Assembly (NCBI GenBank): GCA_016748015.1
Contig: JAAOMT010000227.1
Coordinates: 48,351-85,984, forward strand
Length of the DNA stretch: 37,634 nt
Origin: Geosiphon pyriformis
Lineage: Eukaryota > Glomeromycota > Glomeromycetes > Archaeosporales > Geosiphonaceae
Direction: 5' to 3'
In this document: positions 1 through 9,344 of the stretch, piece after piece
Position numbering within the stretch: position 1 is the first letter of the stretch
Layout of the letters: every line of letters begins with the position of its first letter
Translations under genes and position numbers: made by a program
The notes under the pieces: generated by a model
Seen by the model: only the letters and a program-made list of their open reading frames with translations
What the model was told of the DNA's origin: nothing
Databases searched by the model: none

Positions 1-538
1 TGTTTATTATTTTTTTTTCAAATTCGGGATCTCGCTGTTGATTCTTCCAATCTTCAATGCTTTTTCCGTCAAGAAATTCTATACAACTACAGAAAAATGC
101 CGCTATGTAAACCATTTCATTTTCCTCCTGATAAAGAAAGAAATTACGAACATTTGGTGTCGCGGGTGGAACTCCTGAACTAGAATTCGCACGAAAGCAT
201 AAGTATATAACAAAGCGGTCTTGAGCAAGCTGATGAAGAAGTCTAGACTTCCCAGTCCCAGATCCTTGGAAGAGAACACTGTATGGAGCATAATATATAA
301 GATCCTGAGCAGTTTTCCACTCGTGTGCACAGTCGTCAATATGTTTTTCAAAAAGCTGCAAGACACCGAGATCATCTTTGTATTTTTGCTCAAATGCCTC
401 CACCATTGATCCTGAATTTCATGCATTATAGTTAGAAATGAGAAAGGATAGTTATAATATTAATTAGATTCAGTTACAAAAGAAGGTACTCACTTTTCAG
501 AGATCCGGAGGTAGAGGAGATGAAATCACTGCCAGTTT
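1..538 (-). CDS. P-loop NTPase-like host protein, 3' exons, partial (runs off left edge)
   Basis: The minus-strand frame is open from position 411 to the window edge (137 codons). It contains a glycine-rich P-loop, QGSGTGKSRLL, about 50 residues in, followed by a hydrophobic strand (FVIYLCF) and the stretch SSGVPPATP. Exon 494-538 joins it in frame: the 5' splice site is GTGAGT at 493, the 3' splice site is TTCAG at 412, and CTAAC lies upstream as a likely branch site. Another acceptor (TTTCTAG) precedes 538. The P-loop suggests nucleotide binding, and the Walker A motif is imperfect because Gln stands where the first Gly is usual. I recall similar P-loop proteins, some called Crinkler-like, as large families in arbuscular mycorrhizal fungi; that is memory, not a search. 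Whether it is an ATPase or an effector-type protein cannot be told from this fragment. The coding sequence is cleaner and less AT-rich than the transposon area. Confidence 0.6.
412..493 (-). other. spliceosomal intron (82 nt)
   Basis: The donor is GTGAGT at 493-488 and the acceptor is TTCAG at 416-412. A CTAAC branch-site-like motif lies about 20 bases before the acceptor. Removing it keeps the reading frame between the upstream exon (494-538) and the P-loop exon. Confidence 0.6.
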
Positions 539-648
539 CTAGAAAGAATTATAACTTAGTATTTATACTAGACGAAACTTAATACTAAAACGGATCACTT
601 CAAACTCAAAACACATGTTAATAAAAATAGATTGAACAAATAACCTAC
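539..648 (-). other. probable intron (110 nt)
   Basis: The donor is GTAGGT at 648-643 and the acceptor is TTTCTAG at 545-539. A TACTAAG-like branch motif sits shortly before the acceptor. The frame is kept if the short upstream segment 649-663 is coding. This is less certain than the 82-nt intron because the upstream exon would be only 15 bases. Confidence 0.4.
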
Positions 649-903
649 CAGTGGAAGACTTAGCTATATGAAACAAATAAAGCACATCGGCGACAAGAAA
701 AGGGAAGGAAGAAAGTAATAGTTAATTAACATCATAAGAGTATATCGAACGTTCTCTCAAATAGATGAAAACGGGTATAAATAATAGATAACGGAGGTGA
801 AGAGTAAAACTTAAGTTAAGAGCTAACATTAAGTCCAAAGGTTTTATTATTGAGTTAAATGCAAAGCAATTTTGGAAGCAAGAGGCAGAAGTGAATGAAC
901 AAA

Positions 904-1437
904 TTAGTCAAATGAACGAAGGATAATGGTAATAGGGTGGATAAGGAAGTACTTTTTTATCCTACTCCATTTCCCAACGCCCGAGTTACCTGTCTTAGTT
1001 GTTTCCATCAACGTATTTTGTAATTTTTGCATTTGCATCTTCCACTCGTTCTTGTCTACTTTTAGCTCCTTCACTTCTTCTTCTAGCTTTTCAATTTGCT
1101 TTTCAATTTGCTTTTCTAGCTTTTCATTTTGCTTTTCTAGCTTTTCTTTTTGCTTTTCTAGCTTTTCTTTTTGCTTTTCTAGCTCTTGCATATCTTCTAT
1201 CCACCAATGCTTTTCGTTTTCGTTCTTGTACTTCTCCTGTCTCAAATTCTTCTTCAATTCACGTAACTCATCTTCCTTTTCACGTAACTCATCTTCCTTT
1301 TCACGTAACTCATCTTCCTTCTCACCCTCCATTAACTTTTCTAGCTTCTCCTCCTTTTCCTTCAGCTTCTCCTCGCATTTATCATACTGGGTCTTAGCGT
1401 ATTCTAATTCACGTTCGATTTTGTCCACACTAGCCAT
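904..1437 (-). CDS. coiled-coil protein / N-terminal exon of the P-loop gene
   Basis: ATG at 1437 opens 177 codons. Residues about 4-145 are almost pure charged coiled coil (Glu, Lys, Leu, Gln). There are two internal tandem arrays: EKEDELR three times (residues about 40-60) and EKQxEKL four to five times (about 85-115). There is no signal peptide or membrane segment. After residue 157 (about 966) the composition changes and the ORF soon stops. A donor-like GTAGGA begins at 965. Splicing from 965 to the acceptor TATAG at 664 would run in phase, through a 15-base exon (649-663), into the exons at 494-538 and 1-411. I therefore suspect this ORF is the first exon (966-1437) of one gene giving a coiled-coil plus P-loop protein. 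An unspliced 177-aa product remains possible. The opposite-strand ORF over the same bases is a shadow. Confidence 0.55.
   Translation of the reverse strand: MASVDKIERELEYAKTQYDKCEEKLKEKEEKLEKLMEGEKEDELREKEDELREKEDELRELKKNLRQEKYKNENEKHWWIEDMQELEKQKEKLEKQKEKLEKQNEKLEKQIEKQIEKLEEEVKELKVDKNEWKMQMQKLQNTLMETTKTGNSGVGKWSRIKKYFLIHPITIILRSFD
1081..1190. repeat. 21-bp coding tandem repeat (EKQxEKL heptads)
   Basis: About five copies of a 21-base unit, seen on the plus strand as variants of GCTTTTCTAGCTTTTC plus a T-rich end. Each copy encodes one coiled-coil heptad on the minus strand. Unit length is an exact multiple of 3, so copy-number change keeps the frame. Confidence 0.7.
1260..1322. repeat. 21-bp x 3 coding tandem repeat (EKEDELR)
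   Basis: Three nearly identical 21-base units (CACGTAACTCATCTTCCTTT core) in tandem. Each encodes one heptad EKEDELR on the minus strand. The near identity of the copies points to recent duplication. Confidence 0.8.
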
Positions 1438-1479
1438 GGTGTTTTGCGTGTTTGTTAAGGTTTGGGAAGATATGGCCTA

Positions 1480-2231
1480 ATATATGTTTGGTTCGTGTCA
1501 ATGACGTTTCAGATCTTTGATTTATCAGTATAAATTTAACAAACCCCGTTATTGTTAAATTATAATCAGAGTTTTTAACCCCTGCAGTATGCCTACATCA
1601 TATAATTGTTATTTAATAATTATTGTATTGTGCAATATTTCATTAATATGTTTATTAATGTTGAATAAAATTCGTTTTATTATTTTAAAATAAAAATAAT
1701 TGTAAGTTTTAAAAATTAGAATTAATACTATTAAAATTAAAAAAAATCAAGCCAGTATTAAAATATATTTTTATTATTATTTTATATATTATATTTAACT
1801 TTAAAACTTATTAAATAAAAGTTTATGTATTTTAATTTATAAATAAAACAAATTTAATAATGTTATTTTTATGTAATAATTAAATATAATTTAATTAAAA
1901 CTTAAAATATGTAACCAATTATTTAAACTTATATTAAATTATATAAATTAAAAAAACTATTTGTTTTTATTTTATTTATATATTTAACAACTTTTTATTT
2001 AAATACTAATTTAATTTTTATTTTAAACATTATATATTTAAGTTTTAATAACTTTATATTTTACAAAATTTTTAATTAGTTATTTTTATTTTTATTATAG
2101 ATTTTATAATTTTTAAGCAATAAAACAATAATATTAATAATATTTTTAATTTAAAAAAATTTTCAAATAAAACTATTTTTAAAAAAGTAAAAAAACAGTT
2201 TTTAAAAAAAAAAATTCTGTTTTTATTATAT
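1480..2231. other. AT-rich intergenic sequence
   Basis: Upstream flank of the coiled-coil gene, then about 600 bases of A and T runs with no credible ORF. The bases just left of the gypsy element end in ATAT, which matches the four bases after its 3' LTR. I looked for the missing 5' half of the LINE that starts at 9951 and did not find it here. Confidence 0.6.
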
Positions 2232-2317
2232 TGTTACGGTTGAGACCTATACTCCTTATTAATTATCACATGTATTAGCCATTGATGTCATATGATTAGC
2301 CACACTATTTTTAGAAA

Positions 2318-2446
2318 GTGATTATTGACCTGATCAATAATCTGACTATTGACTTGACCATTGATCTGATCAATAACCTGATCAATAACTTGATCATTGA
2401 CTTAATCATTGACCTAATTATTGACCTGATTATTGACCACTTTTGA
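2318..2446. repeat. tandem/inverted array inside the LTR
   Basis: Degenerate units built from ATTGACYTGATCAATAA, alternating with its inverse. ATTATTGA and TCAATAAT recur, so short hairpins can form. The 3' LTR holds only about three half-units (about 9385-9422) at the same place. Confidence 0.75.
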
Positions 2447-2450
2447 TAGC

Positions 2451-2458
2451 TATATAAG
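2451..2458 (+). promoter_or_regulatory. LTR TATA box
   Basis: TATATAAG, about 50 bases before the conserved block CTTAGCTGTAGAAAA. The same motif and spacing survive in the 3' LTR (9433-9440) although surrounding bases changed. It is probably the element's RNA polymerase II promoter. AATAAA at 2515-2520 could serve as poly(A) signal for RNA ending in the LTR. Confidence 0.5.
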
Positions 2459-2974
2459 TGATGAATCTCTTAGCTGTAGAAAAGCATGTAATAACAAGCA
2501 TCTGAATAATCAAGAATAAATAAAATAACAACTTTCATCTCAATCCTTCTCTTATTGCTAATTTCTCTTTTCCTACTTTCAAGTATCTGAACATCTTAAA
2601 GATAAAAGATTACTTGTTGGTCTTTTTCTGATGTATATAATTGTAGCATTTGAAGATTATTTAAATAAACATGACTGAAAAGCACAAGTTAATACCTGAT
2701 ATTGAATTCTAAGAACACTGATGTGAGGCATAGAATTATACCAGTAGTGATCAATTGTTGACAGTACAAACTATCCCTCTACTTTCAGATTCTTCAGTTA
2801 TCTTTGAAAAAAATAGTGACTGAGATATTTTATGAGACTAATCTTACACATTGAATCCATACTCATTCAATTCACTCTTTAAAGTTAAATTTCTCTTTGA
2901 TTATTTCCATCACCCTATAATCTTGTTCTTCCTTGCTATCCGTTAGCTTGTTACTCCAATCTATAACATAAAAG

Positions 2975-2990
2975 TGGTGCTCCCTGTAAG
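2975..2990 (+). other. primer binding site (tRNA)
   Basis: TGGTGCTCCCTGTAAG lies six bases after the 5' LTR. Its complement ends in GGGAGCACCA, a plausible tRNA 3' end with CCA. The last five bases would pair with a T-stem strand CTTAC, which has the C expected at tRNA position 61. The same 16-mer with one transition occurs in gypsy family 2 at 29978-29993. I do not assign the tRNA. Confidence 0.75.
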
Positions 2991-3243
2991 ATTGTCAAAA
3001 ATTCACTTATTTCCTCATTGTATGGGTAATTATTCATATTTGCCACAACAATCAGAAGAACATTTTACAGTACACAACAAAAATGATCTAGAGTTTATTG
3101 AACTCAATCCTCTGCCCTTCTGTTTGATCTGTTTCTCTGTTGAAAAACAATTCAGTAGACAATTCCAAGACTTTTGAAACTAGTTTCTGAACAAGCATTC
3201 AGCTGAAATCTAAACAACTTATACCATCTATTACTTTAATTAA

Positions 3244-4574
3244 GCTTATTTTGAAGACAATTTTGAAGAAAGAAATACCAGCATCAATCAGCTCTTATAC
3301 TCCACAATTTTTGAACAACAGCTCCCTGATTTCGAATATCTGAATCACCAAATCTATATTTGGATTGCTGCTTACCAACTAGCTGAAAACCCCTTTGAAA
3401 CAGAAGAAGAAAGTTACCAAACTGCCCCTATTTTTGATATTTTCTCAAGTGAATCAGAGCACTCCACACAAACAGTAACTCCTAAACCAATGGCTCAAGA
3501 TCCAATGCAAGCAAACATTCTGGCTGCTCTCTAAGATATACAAACTGCCTTGGGGTGAAGAAACAACACTCTACTATTATTATTTAGAGGTGATGCACAA
3601 GATCCAATTGAATGGTTGGATGACTTTGAAAGAGCTGCTATAGCTAACCAATACAATGATGAGTACAAGTTTCAAATTGTTGGTGGCTACCTTCAAGACT
3701 CCCCTGCCACCTGGTTTTCACAGAAAACTGATGCCAATGCCCATCAAAAAATTATTAGATGGATGCCAGCAAATCTGGAGAAAACAACACCTCTTTTACA
3801 ACCTGGTTTGAAAACAAGTTCAGAACCCCAATCTTGATATCTAAGTGGCACATGGAATTGAAAAGAAGAACTCAAGGTCCAGGAAAAGTAGTAACTGAAT
3901 ATGCCAAAGTAATTAGAAAGTTAATCAAACAAGTGGATTCTGGAAGAAACTGGACAGAAGAACAAAAAATTTATCCCTTTACAAAAGAATTGAAAACCGA
4001 CTTATCCTATGCTCTTTGGCTTCTCTTGGCTCTAAAAAATAATTCTACAATGGACATGGCCATTGAACTTGCCCAAAAAATTGAAGACAACCAAAGAATG
4101 CACTTGGAATTCACACTTCCAGTTTTTGCTTCTGCTCCTGTTATGGCTCCTGCTTCCCAAATAGCTGCTACTTCTTTTGCTGCCCAAACTCAAGATTCAA
4201 ATAAACAATTGATAGATAAACTCACAGCAAATCTTGCTTGGCTATTAAAACCATTAGCCCAAGCAGTCAGAGATAACCAGCAACCCCAAAAACCCAGATT
4301 TGAGCCACGTTTCAATTAGCCTCAGCAATCACCTTATCAAAGACAACAAAATTGTGGCCTACCTGTGTGCTATCACTGTGGATTAACTGGACATTTTTCA
4401 AGAGATTGCAACAATCTTCCCTTACCCCCTCCAGCTTCCAGAAATAATGATAACCAAAACAACAGAACCATTAACAACAATGCCCCCAATCAAAGACCTA
4501 ATCATGCCAATATCAATTTCTTTAGAGAGGATTCCCTAATTGAAGCCACTGTTTATCAGCCTTTAAACTGGTAG
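3244..4574 (+). pseudogene. gag: gag (capsid and nucleocapsid), gypsy family 1, broken
   Basis: Reading starts in frame 1 after a stop at 3241. An acidic N-terminal part runs to MAQDPMQANILAAL at 3490, where two stops follow. The retrotransposon gag domain comes next (EWLDDFERAA, then SPATWF, about 3610-3720). A frameshift near 3760-3830 moves to frame 3 for the rest of capsid (about 3759-4319), and TAG at 4317-4319 replaces a likely CAG. The nucleocapsid zinc knuckle at 4368-4409, CYHCGLTGHFSRDC, is an intact CX2CX4HX4C, followed by an Asn/Pro-rich tail. The product would form virus-like particles and bind element RNA. It is not translatable as it stands. The true start could lie upstream of 3244, but no clean ATG was found. 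Confidence 0.85.
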
Positions 4575-4657
4575 GTGCACCTCCAAAGGGTAAAAGTACA
4601 AGCTAACCAGAAAAAAACCCCTTTTACATTTTTAACTTAACTAATGATGACTATGAC

Positions 4658-6058
4658 ATGGATGAACTAACAATTAACACCACAGAATCAACAAGGAAGA
4701 AGAAGAAAGCCAAGATTAATTTCGTTTTGGATCCAAACAAACTATCCACATTAACTGTTGATAATAATAAGCCACCAAAGACTAAAGTTTTTAAAAATCT
4801 TCCAAAGCTAGAACCCCCAGAAATAGTACAAAAATTTGGATCTTATTCTGTTGTTAAAGATTTCATGGAAACCCCAGTACATATTACCTTTGGCCAGCTG
4901 ATGACCCATCCACAGTTTAGAAAAAATCTTCACAAATCTCTGATCCCCAAGAAGAAAATACCAAAAACCAACAAATGCTCTCATTAAGCTGGACTTGCTA
5001 ACAACAGCAATGTTACTCCTTTAATTTGCAAAGCCCAAGTGGCTAGTTATTTCATTGACTTGATCCTAGACAGTAGATCATCTGTGAGTGTCATTGCCAA
5101 ACATTTCTTAGAAGCAATTGGCAGAAAAATCAACGAATCTTCCACCAGACCTATGACTAATATACATGGTAATAAAAAGAATGGTCTTGGTATTACCAAA
5201 GCTATTCCTGTCTGCATCAATAGCATCAGCATTAAAACTGATATGGAGGTTTTTGAAGCAAAGGAATACACCATCATTGTTTGCAATGAGTGGCTCAAGA
5301 AAGCAAAAGCCTTACTTGACTATGAACTGTGTGAATTAACCATCAGATGTGGTGAGAAGCCCATAGTGGTTAAATGCCGCTATTGGACAACTCTCCCAGC
5401 AAACAAACAAGATCAAGAAGAAGAACAATCAGATGAATCAAATGATGAAGAGAGTGATGAAAAAGAAGAACAAGAGAAACAAGAAGAAACCGCTGAACTC
5501 GCATACACTACTTTCACCAGCAATGGCAAGCCATTGGACAATGTCAAAGCTGACAAAAAAGGAATCATTGTAAATGGCAAGCTGATCTGCTGGTCCTACT
5601 ATAATATCCTTAGAAAAATCTTTGACCAAAAACCTGGCAAGAAAGCCAAGTATTATTATTGGTGGCATAGTTCTTATGCTCAGTGCTGGTGCAACCAACT
5701 CTTGTATTCTCCAAATAATAAATGCAAATCATGTCTGATCTATTACAAAGATTGGGAACCAATCAGTTTAATACCTAGAAAAGAATTGAAAAAAGTTCAA
5801 AAGTCTTTTGAAAATAAACCACCTAAGATCCAATCACTAATTGTAGAACAAAAAGAACCCTCTCCAGAAAAAAGAAAAATAGACATTGAAAATCTGCTGG
5901 TTAGAAACAGTCCAGTTATCTCAAAAGAAGATAATACCCCTGGACAAACTCATGTGATACAACACACCATCACCACCAAAGAAACTTGCCCCATCTATCT
6001 AAAGCTATATCAATCCAATTGCCATAATAATGAGTTCATCAAGAAAGAAATAAAATGA
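4658..6058 (+). pseudogene. pol: pol part 1: aspartic protease and Cys-containing linker, broken
   Basis: Frame 2 throughout, with one stop at 4985. A basic N-terminal spacer precedes the protease. The protease core at about 5045-5115 reads LILDSRSSVSVI where the family has D-S/T-G, so the catalytic loop Gly is Arg and the enzyme should be inactive. A typical C-terminal protease strand follows (TIIVCNEWLKKA). Then come a Glu/Asp-rich stretch (about 5410-5500) and a small Cys cluster (CWCN...KCKSC, about 5683-5733) that could bind zinc. The stop at 6056-6058 sits where the next conserved residue is normally Trp. Unlike family 2 in this window, I see no dUTPase in this linker. Confidence 0.8.
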
Positions 6059-7251
6059 ATAAAAGATCTTGGATTTATACAAGAAACCAAAAGTAAATAG
6101 GCTTTCCCAGTTGTAGTGGTATCCAAGAAAAGTGGAACCCTGCACTTCTGTGTTAATTATTGCCAATTAAATGCCATCACTGAAAGAAACATGTACCCAC
6201 TTCCCAAAATTGATGCAATGCTAGATCAATTCAAAAGTGCTGCTTTCTTCTCAACTATTGATCTAACTGCTGGATTTTGGCAAGTAGAGATGGATCCAGA
6301 AAGTCGGAAGAAAACCACCTTTATAACCAAGTATGGCACCTATGAATTTACAGTCATGTTTTTTGGTCTCATCAATGCTCCTCCCATCTTTTAATGCTTA
6401 ATGGACAAAGTATTTAAATCAGTGAAAGAAAATTTTTTTCTGGTTTATTTGGATGACATAATGGTGTACTCAAAAACCTGGGATGAACATCTTGAACATT
6501 TGTAAAAGGTTTTTGACCTCTTTAAAAATGCTGGCCTTATAATAAACTCAATCAAATCTTTCTTTAAACAACAATCAACCCAATTTCTTGTCCATCTTAT
6601 TACAAAGAATGGAATTTTTCCTGACCCAGCCAAAGTTGAAAAAGTCCAAAACATTAAACAATCAATGAATGTTCATGAACTGTGCTCTTTCCTTGGTTTG
6701 GCTTCTTATTATCAGAAATTTATCAAGGATTTTCTAAAATCACCTCTCGACTCAATCAGCTACTTAGGAAAAATGTTAATTACCACTGGAGTACATATCA
6801 GCAGAAAGCATTTGAAATCCTTAAAGAAAAATTGGTTACAGAACCTATTCTCAAGCAACCTGATCTGGATCAATCTTTTATCCTTCATACTGATGCATTT
6901 GATTATGAACTTGGTGCTGTCCTGTTACAAAAAGATGAAGATGGTAGGGAACATGCAATAGCATATGTCAGTAGAACTCTTATACCAGCAGAACAGAACT
7001 ATTCAGTTACTGAGCAGGAATACTTAGCAGTAGTCTGGGCTACCAGTTACTGGGATAAGTATCTCCTGGGGGTAAAGTTTTTGGTGGTAACAGATCACCA
7101 AGCTTTGGTTTGGTTACGCAATAAAAAGAAGCTGGAACATAAAAAAATAACTTGCTGGATACTCCACTTGGATGAATTTGACTATGACATTCAATATCGC
7201 AGAAGAGCACATTATCAAAACGCTAACATTCTCTTTAGACTTACCATCTAG
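6059..7251 (+). pseudogene. pol: pol part 2: reverse transcriptase and RNase H, broken
   Basis: Frame 2, with in-frame stops near 6098, 6392 and 6503, most explained by TGG or CAG/CAA changes. RT motifs are FCVNYCQLN, FSTIDLTAGFWQVE, a decayed FGLINAPPIF, and the intact catalytic YLDD at about 6449-6460. A frameshift near 6680-6720 moves to frame 1 for the RT connection and RNase H. RNase H carries HTDAFDYELGAVLLQ, TEQEYLAVVWA and VTDHQALVWL, so the acidic active-site residues are present. Function was copying element RNA into DNA and removing the RNA. No chromodomain is evident. Confidence 0.9.
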
Positions 7252-7406
7252 TAACAGTACAACTACCTCAAACCAAACCAACCTAATTATTAGTAATTCT
7301 CTTACAACCAAACACGATAATGAACTTGAACAACTACTCTGCCTTAATGGAATTTTTGGGTAAAGGACAATACTCACTGGAATATAATTGACAGCAAAGA
7401 AAACAT

Positions 7407-8176
7407 TTGTGCAAACAATCAAATTTCTATTTGATCTGCCAGAACCAACTATACAAAAAAAACAGAAAAGATCCTGACTGCCTCCAAAGAGTCATAAGAT
7501 TTGAAAAAAAAGAAATTGTAATCTATAATATACACACTGATCTATTAGCTGAACATTTTGGAAAGACTAAAACAATTCAGAAAATCTTACCTCACTATTA
7601 TTGGCCTACCTTAAAAAAGACATTGCTAAATATATTAAAACCTGTGACACCTGCCAAAAAAGAAGAAAACCCAATCATAAAGAAAACATCCATCCAATTT
7701 CTGTTGGCCAACCATTTAACAGAATTGGTATAGATGTTGTTGGACTTTTAACAATAACTCTTGATGGCCACAGATACATTATTACAGCTACTGACTATCT
7801 TACAAAGTGGGTAGAAGCAAAAGCCACCCCAGATCAAACAGCAGTCTCAATAGCCAATTTTATTTATGAAGATATCATTTATTGTCATGGCTGCTCCAAA
7901 GAACTATTATCTGATAGAGGAAGAACTTTTCTCAGTACACTGGTTGAAGAACTTTGTAGAAAAATGGAAATATGTCACAAACTTTCCTCTCCTTATTACT
8001 CCCAAACAAATGGCCTAGTAGAACGTTTCAATAGAACATTATGTGAAACCTTAGCCAAAACAAATGAAGAAACAAACTTATGGGACAAAGTACTGCTTTT
8101 AGCTTTGTTTGCTTATAGAACTGTGAATCATAACATAATAAGTATGAACCCTTTTATCTGCTCTATGGATGAATAG
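7407..8176 (+). pseudogene. pol: pol part 3: integrase, broken (remnants to about 8610)
   Basis: The N-terminal HHCC zinc domain is split by a frameshift: HTDLLAEHFGKTK lies in frame 3 (about 7530-7570) and YIKTCDTCQ in frame 2 (about 7630-7660). The core then runs intact in frame 2 to 8176. Catalytic residues of the DDE triad are visible: Asp in RIGIDVVG (about 7730), Asp in LLSDRGRTF (about 7914), Glu in TNGLVERFNRTL (about 8022). After the stop at 8174-8176 the C-terminal domain continues with stops and shifts. It is recognisable as SSQWKRLFIVNKVLNNGSYIL around 8438-8500. Confidence 0.88.
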
Positions 8177-8672
8177 CAACACTATTAATAGAAACTGACA
8201 TTGAGACAATACCCTTTAAAGAAATCACAATAGGGAATTACAAAGACATTTTGCAAAGAAAACTTGGTATCATTTTTGACTCATTGGTAAAAGCATGAAT
8301 AATTGCTTTTAAAAAGATAAAACAGTTTCAAAAAAAGCTTAAAAAGAAAAAAACCTATAAAACACTTTCTTTAAGTATTGGTAACTTGGTATTAGAATAC
8401 TGTTCAGACAGAAACAATATCTATGGTGATAAATTTTCTAGCCAGTGGAAAAGACTCTTTATAGTCAACAAAGTTTTGAACAATGGTTCTTATATTCTTC
8501 AAGATCAATCCAGAACAATCCTCAATAATTGTTCTGTTCATGGCACATGACTCTAGAAATATCACAAACGACCTGATTGGTTGTCTGTTGTAGTAATACC
8601 GGCTCAAATGATCAACAAAAATCAAGTATAAATAAATGCACCATTCCCAAAACAGAAGTATCTTCAATCGAC

Positions 8673-9344
8673 ATGAACAATTATTTTTTGGATCAAAACA
8701 TTCAAAATGCTTTCAATACTCTCCATGAGTATTGGATCAAAAACTATCTAAATGCTACTCTGACTATTGAAAAACAGACCACTATAACTGACAACAGTGG
8801 AATATATACTGTTATCAGACCAAAGAAAACTACTACCAGAAGAGAAAAAATTGGTAGCAAAATAGATAAGTATCTGTTAGAAAGTATAATAGTGGCAATA
8901 CTTTTACCTTTCAGCACAAATGAAAAAACAATTCAAGAAATCTTATCCATAGACAAAAACTTGTCATATGGAAGACAATTAAAACTCTATGGTTGCCTTG
9001 GTGAAATCATAGAGGATATAAAACTTATGAAGAAAACAATTTCAAAAATACAAGCAAAAATTTTGGGCATTATACAGTTAGATGTCTCAAGAGTTTTAAC
9101 TATTGCTAAAAGAGCCAAAACTCTAATACAAAGATTTGGTCTCTTGAATACAAAACTTATTTTGTCTCAAGTATTATATACCTTATTGACAAAAGACTTC
9201 AACAAACTAGTTAACTTTGAGTTAGATAAAACTCTTCCAATAGATTACACCATAAATAGCTTAATTTTGCTGAAGCTCAATCTTTTTGAAGAAGATAATA
9301 TACAATTGAAACCTATACTTCTTATTAATTATTACATGTATTAG
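8673..9344 (+). CDS. unknown intact ORF between integrase and 3' LTR of gypsy family 1
   Basis: ATG at 8673 opens 223 codons to TAG at 9342-9344. The open frame itself reaches back to 8577 with no ATG there. It is the only long uninterrupted ORF in this element: gag and pol carry several stops each. The protein is Lys/Ile/Leu-rich and predicted mostly helical. It has no signal peptide, clear membrane segment, zinc motif or nucleic-acid motif I recognise. Its last 16 codons lie inside the 3' LTR. The position is that of env-like or other accessory ORFs of LTR elements, and the frame differs from integrase. Expression might need splicing or a subgenomic RNA. I do not know its function. Survival by chance is possible because few of its codons are one C-to-T step from a stop. 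Confidence 0.55.
   Translation: MNNYFLDQNIQNAFNTLHEYWIKNYLNATLTIEKQTTITDNSGIYTVIRPKKTTTRREKIGSKIDKYLLESIIVAILLPFSTNEKTIQEILSIDKNLSYGRQLKLYGCLGEIIEDIKLMKKTISKIQAKILGIIQLDVSRVLTIAKRAKTLIQRFGLLNTKLILSQVLYTLLTKDFNKLVNFELDKTLPIDYTINSLILLKLNLFEEDNIQLKPILLINYYMY

Larger units (their letters stand above)
2232..2968 (+). repeat. 5' LTR of gypsy family 1 (737 bp)
   Basis: Starts TGTTACGG and ends ATAACA, and aligns along its length with 9298-9950. Promoter-like signals are a TATA box at 2451 and AATAAA at 2515. It is about 84 bases longer than the 3' LTR because of extra copies in a TGATCAAT/ATTGA-type array at about 2318-2446. Confidence 0.93.

Noticed and set aside
103-426. Minus-strand ORF of 107 codons and plus-strand ORF at 221-409
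   Set aside because: Out of frame with the P-loop reading and they cross the predicted intron; the P-loop frame has a recognisable motif and good splice sites.
721-829. Possible start exon of the P-loop gene from ATG at 829 (MLALNLSFTLHLRYL...)
   Set aside because: The frame ends at TAA just before the downstream open stretch and lacks splice sites that would bypass it.
926-1480. Two plus-strand ORFs of 132 and 184 codons opposite the coiled-coil gene
   Set aside because: Antisense shadows of the 21-bp heptad repeats; products are Ser/Phe or Ala/Phe runs without domain features.
2318-2446. CRISPR-like array
   Set aside because: Units are short, degenerate and without unique spacers; they sit inside an LTR and are partly shared with the other LTR.
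5683-5733. dUTPase in gypsy family 1 at the equivalent place
   Set aside because: The linker 5400-6058 contains an acidic tract and a Cys cluster but none of the dUTPase motifs.
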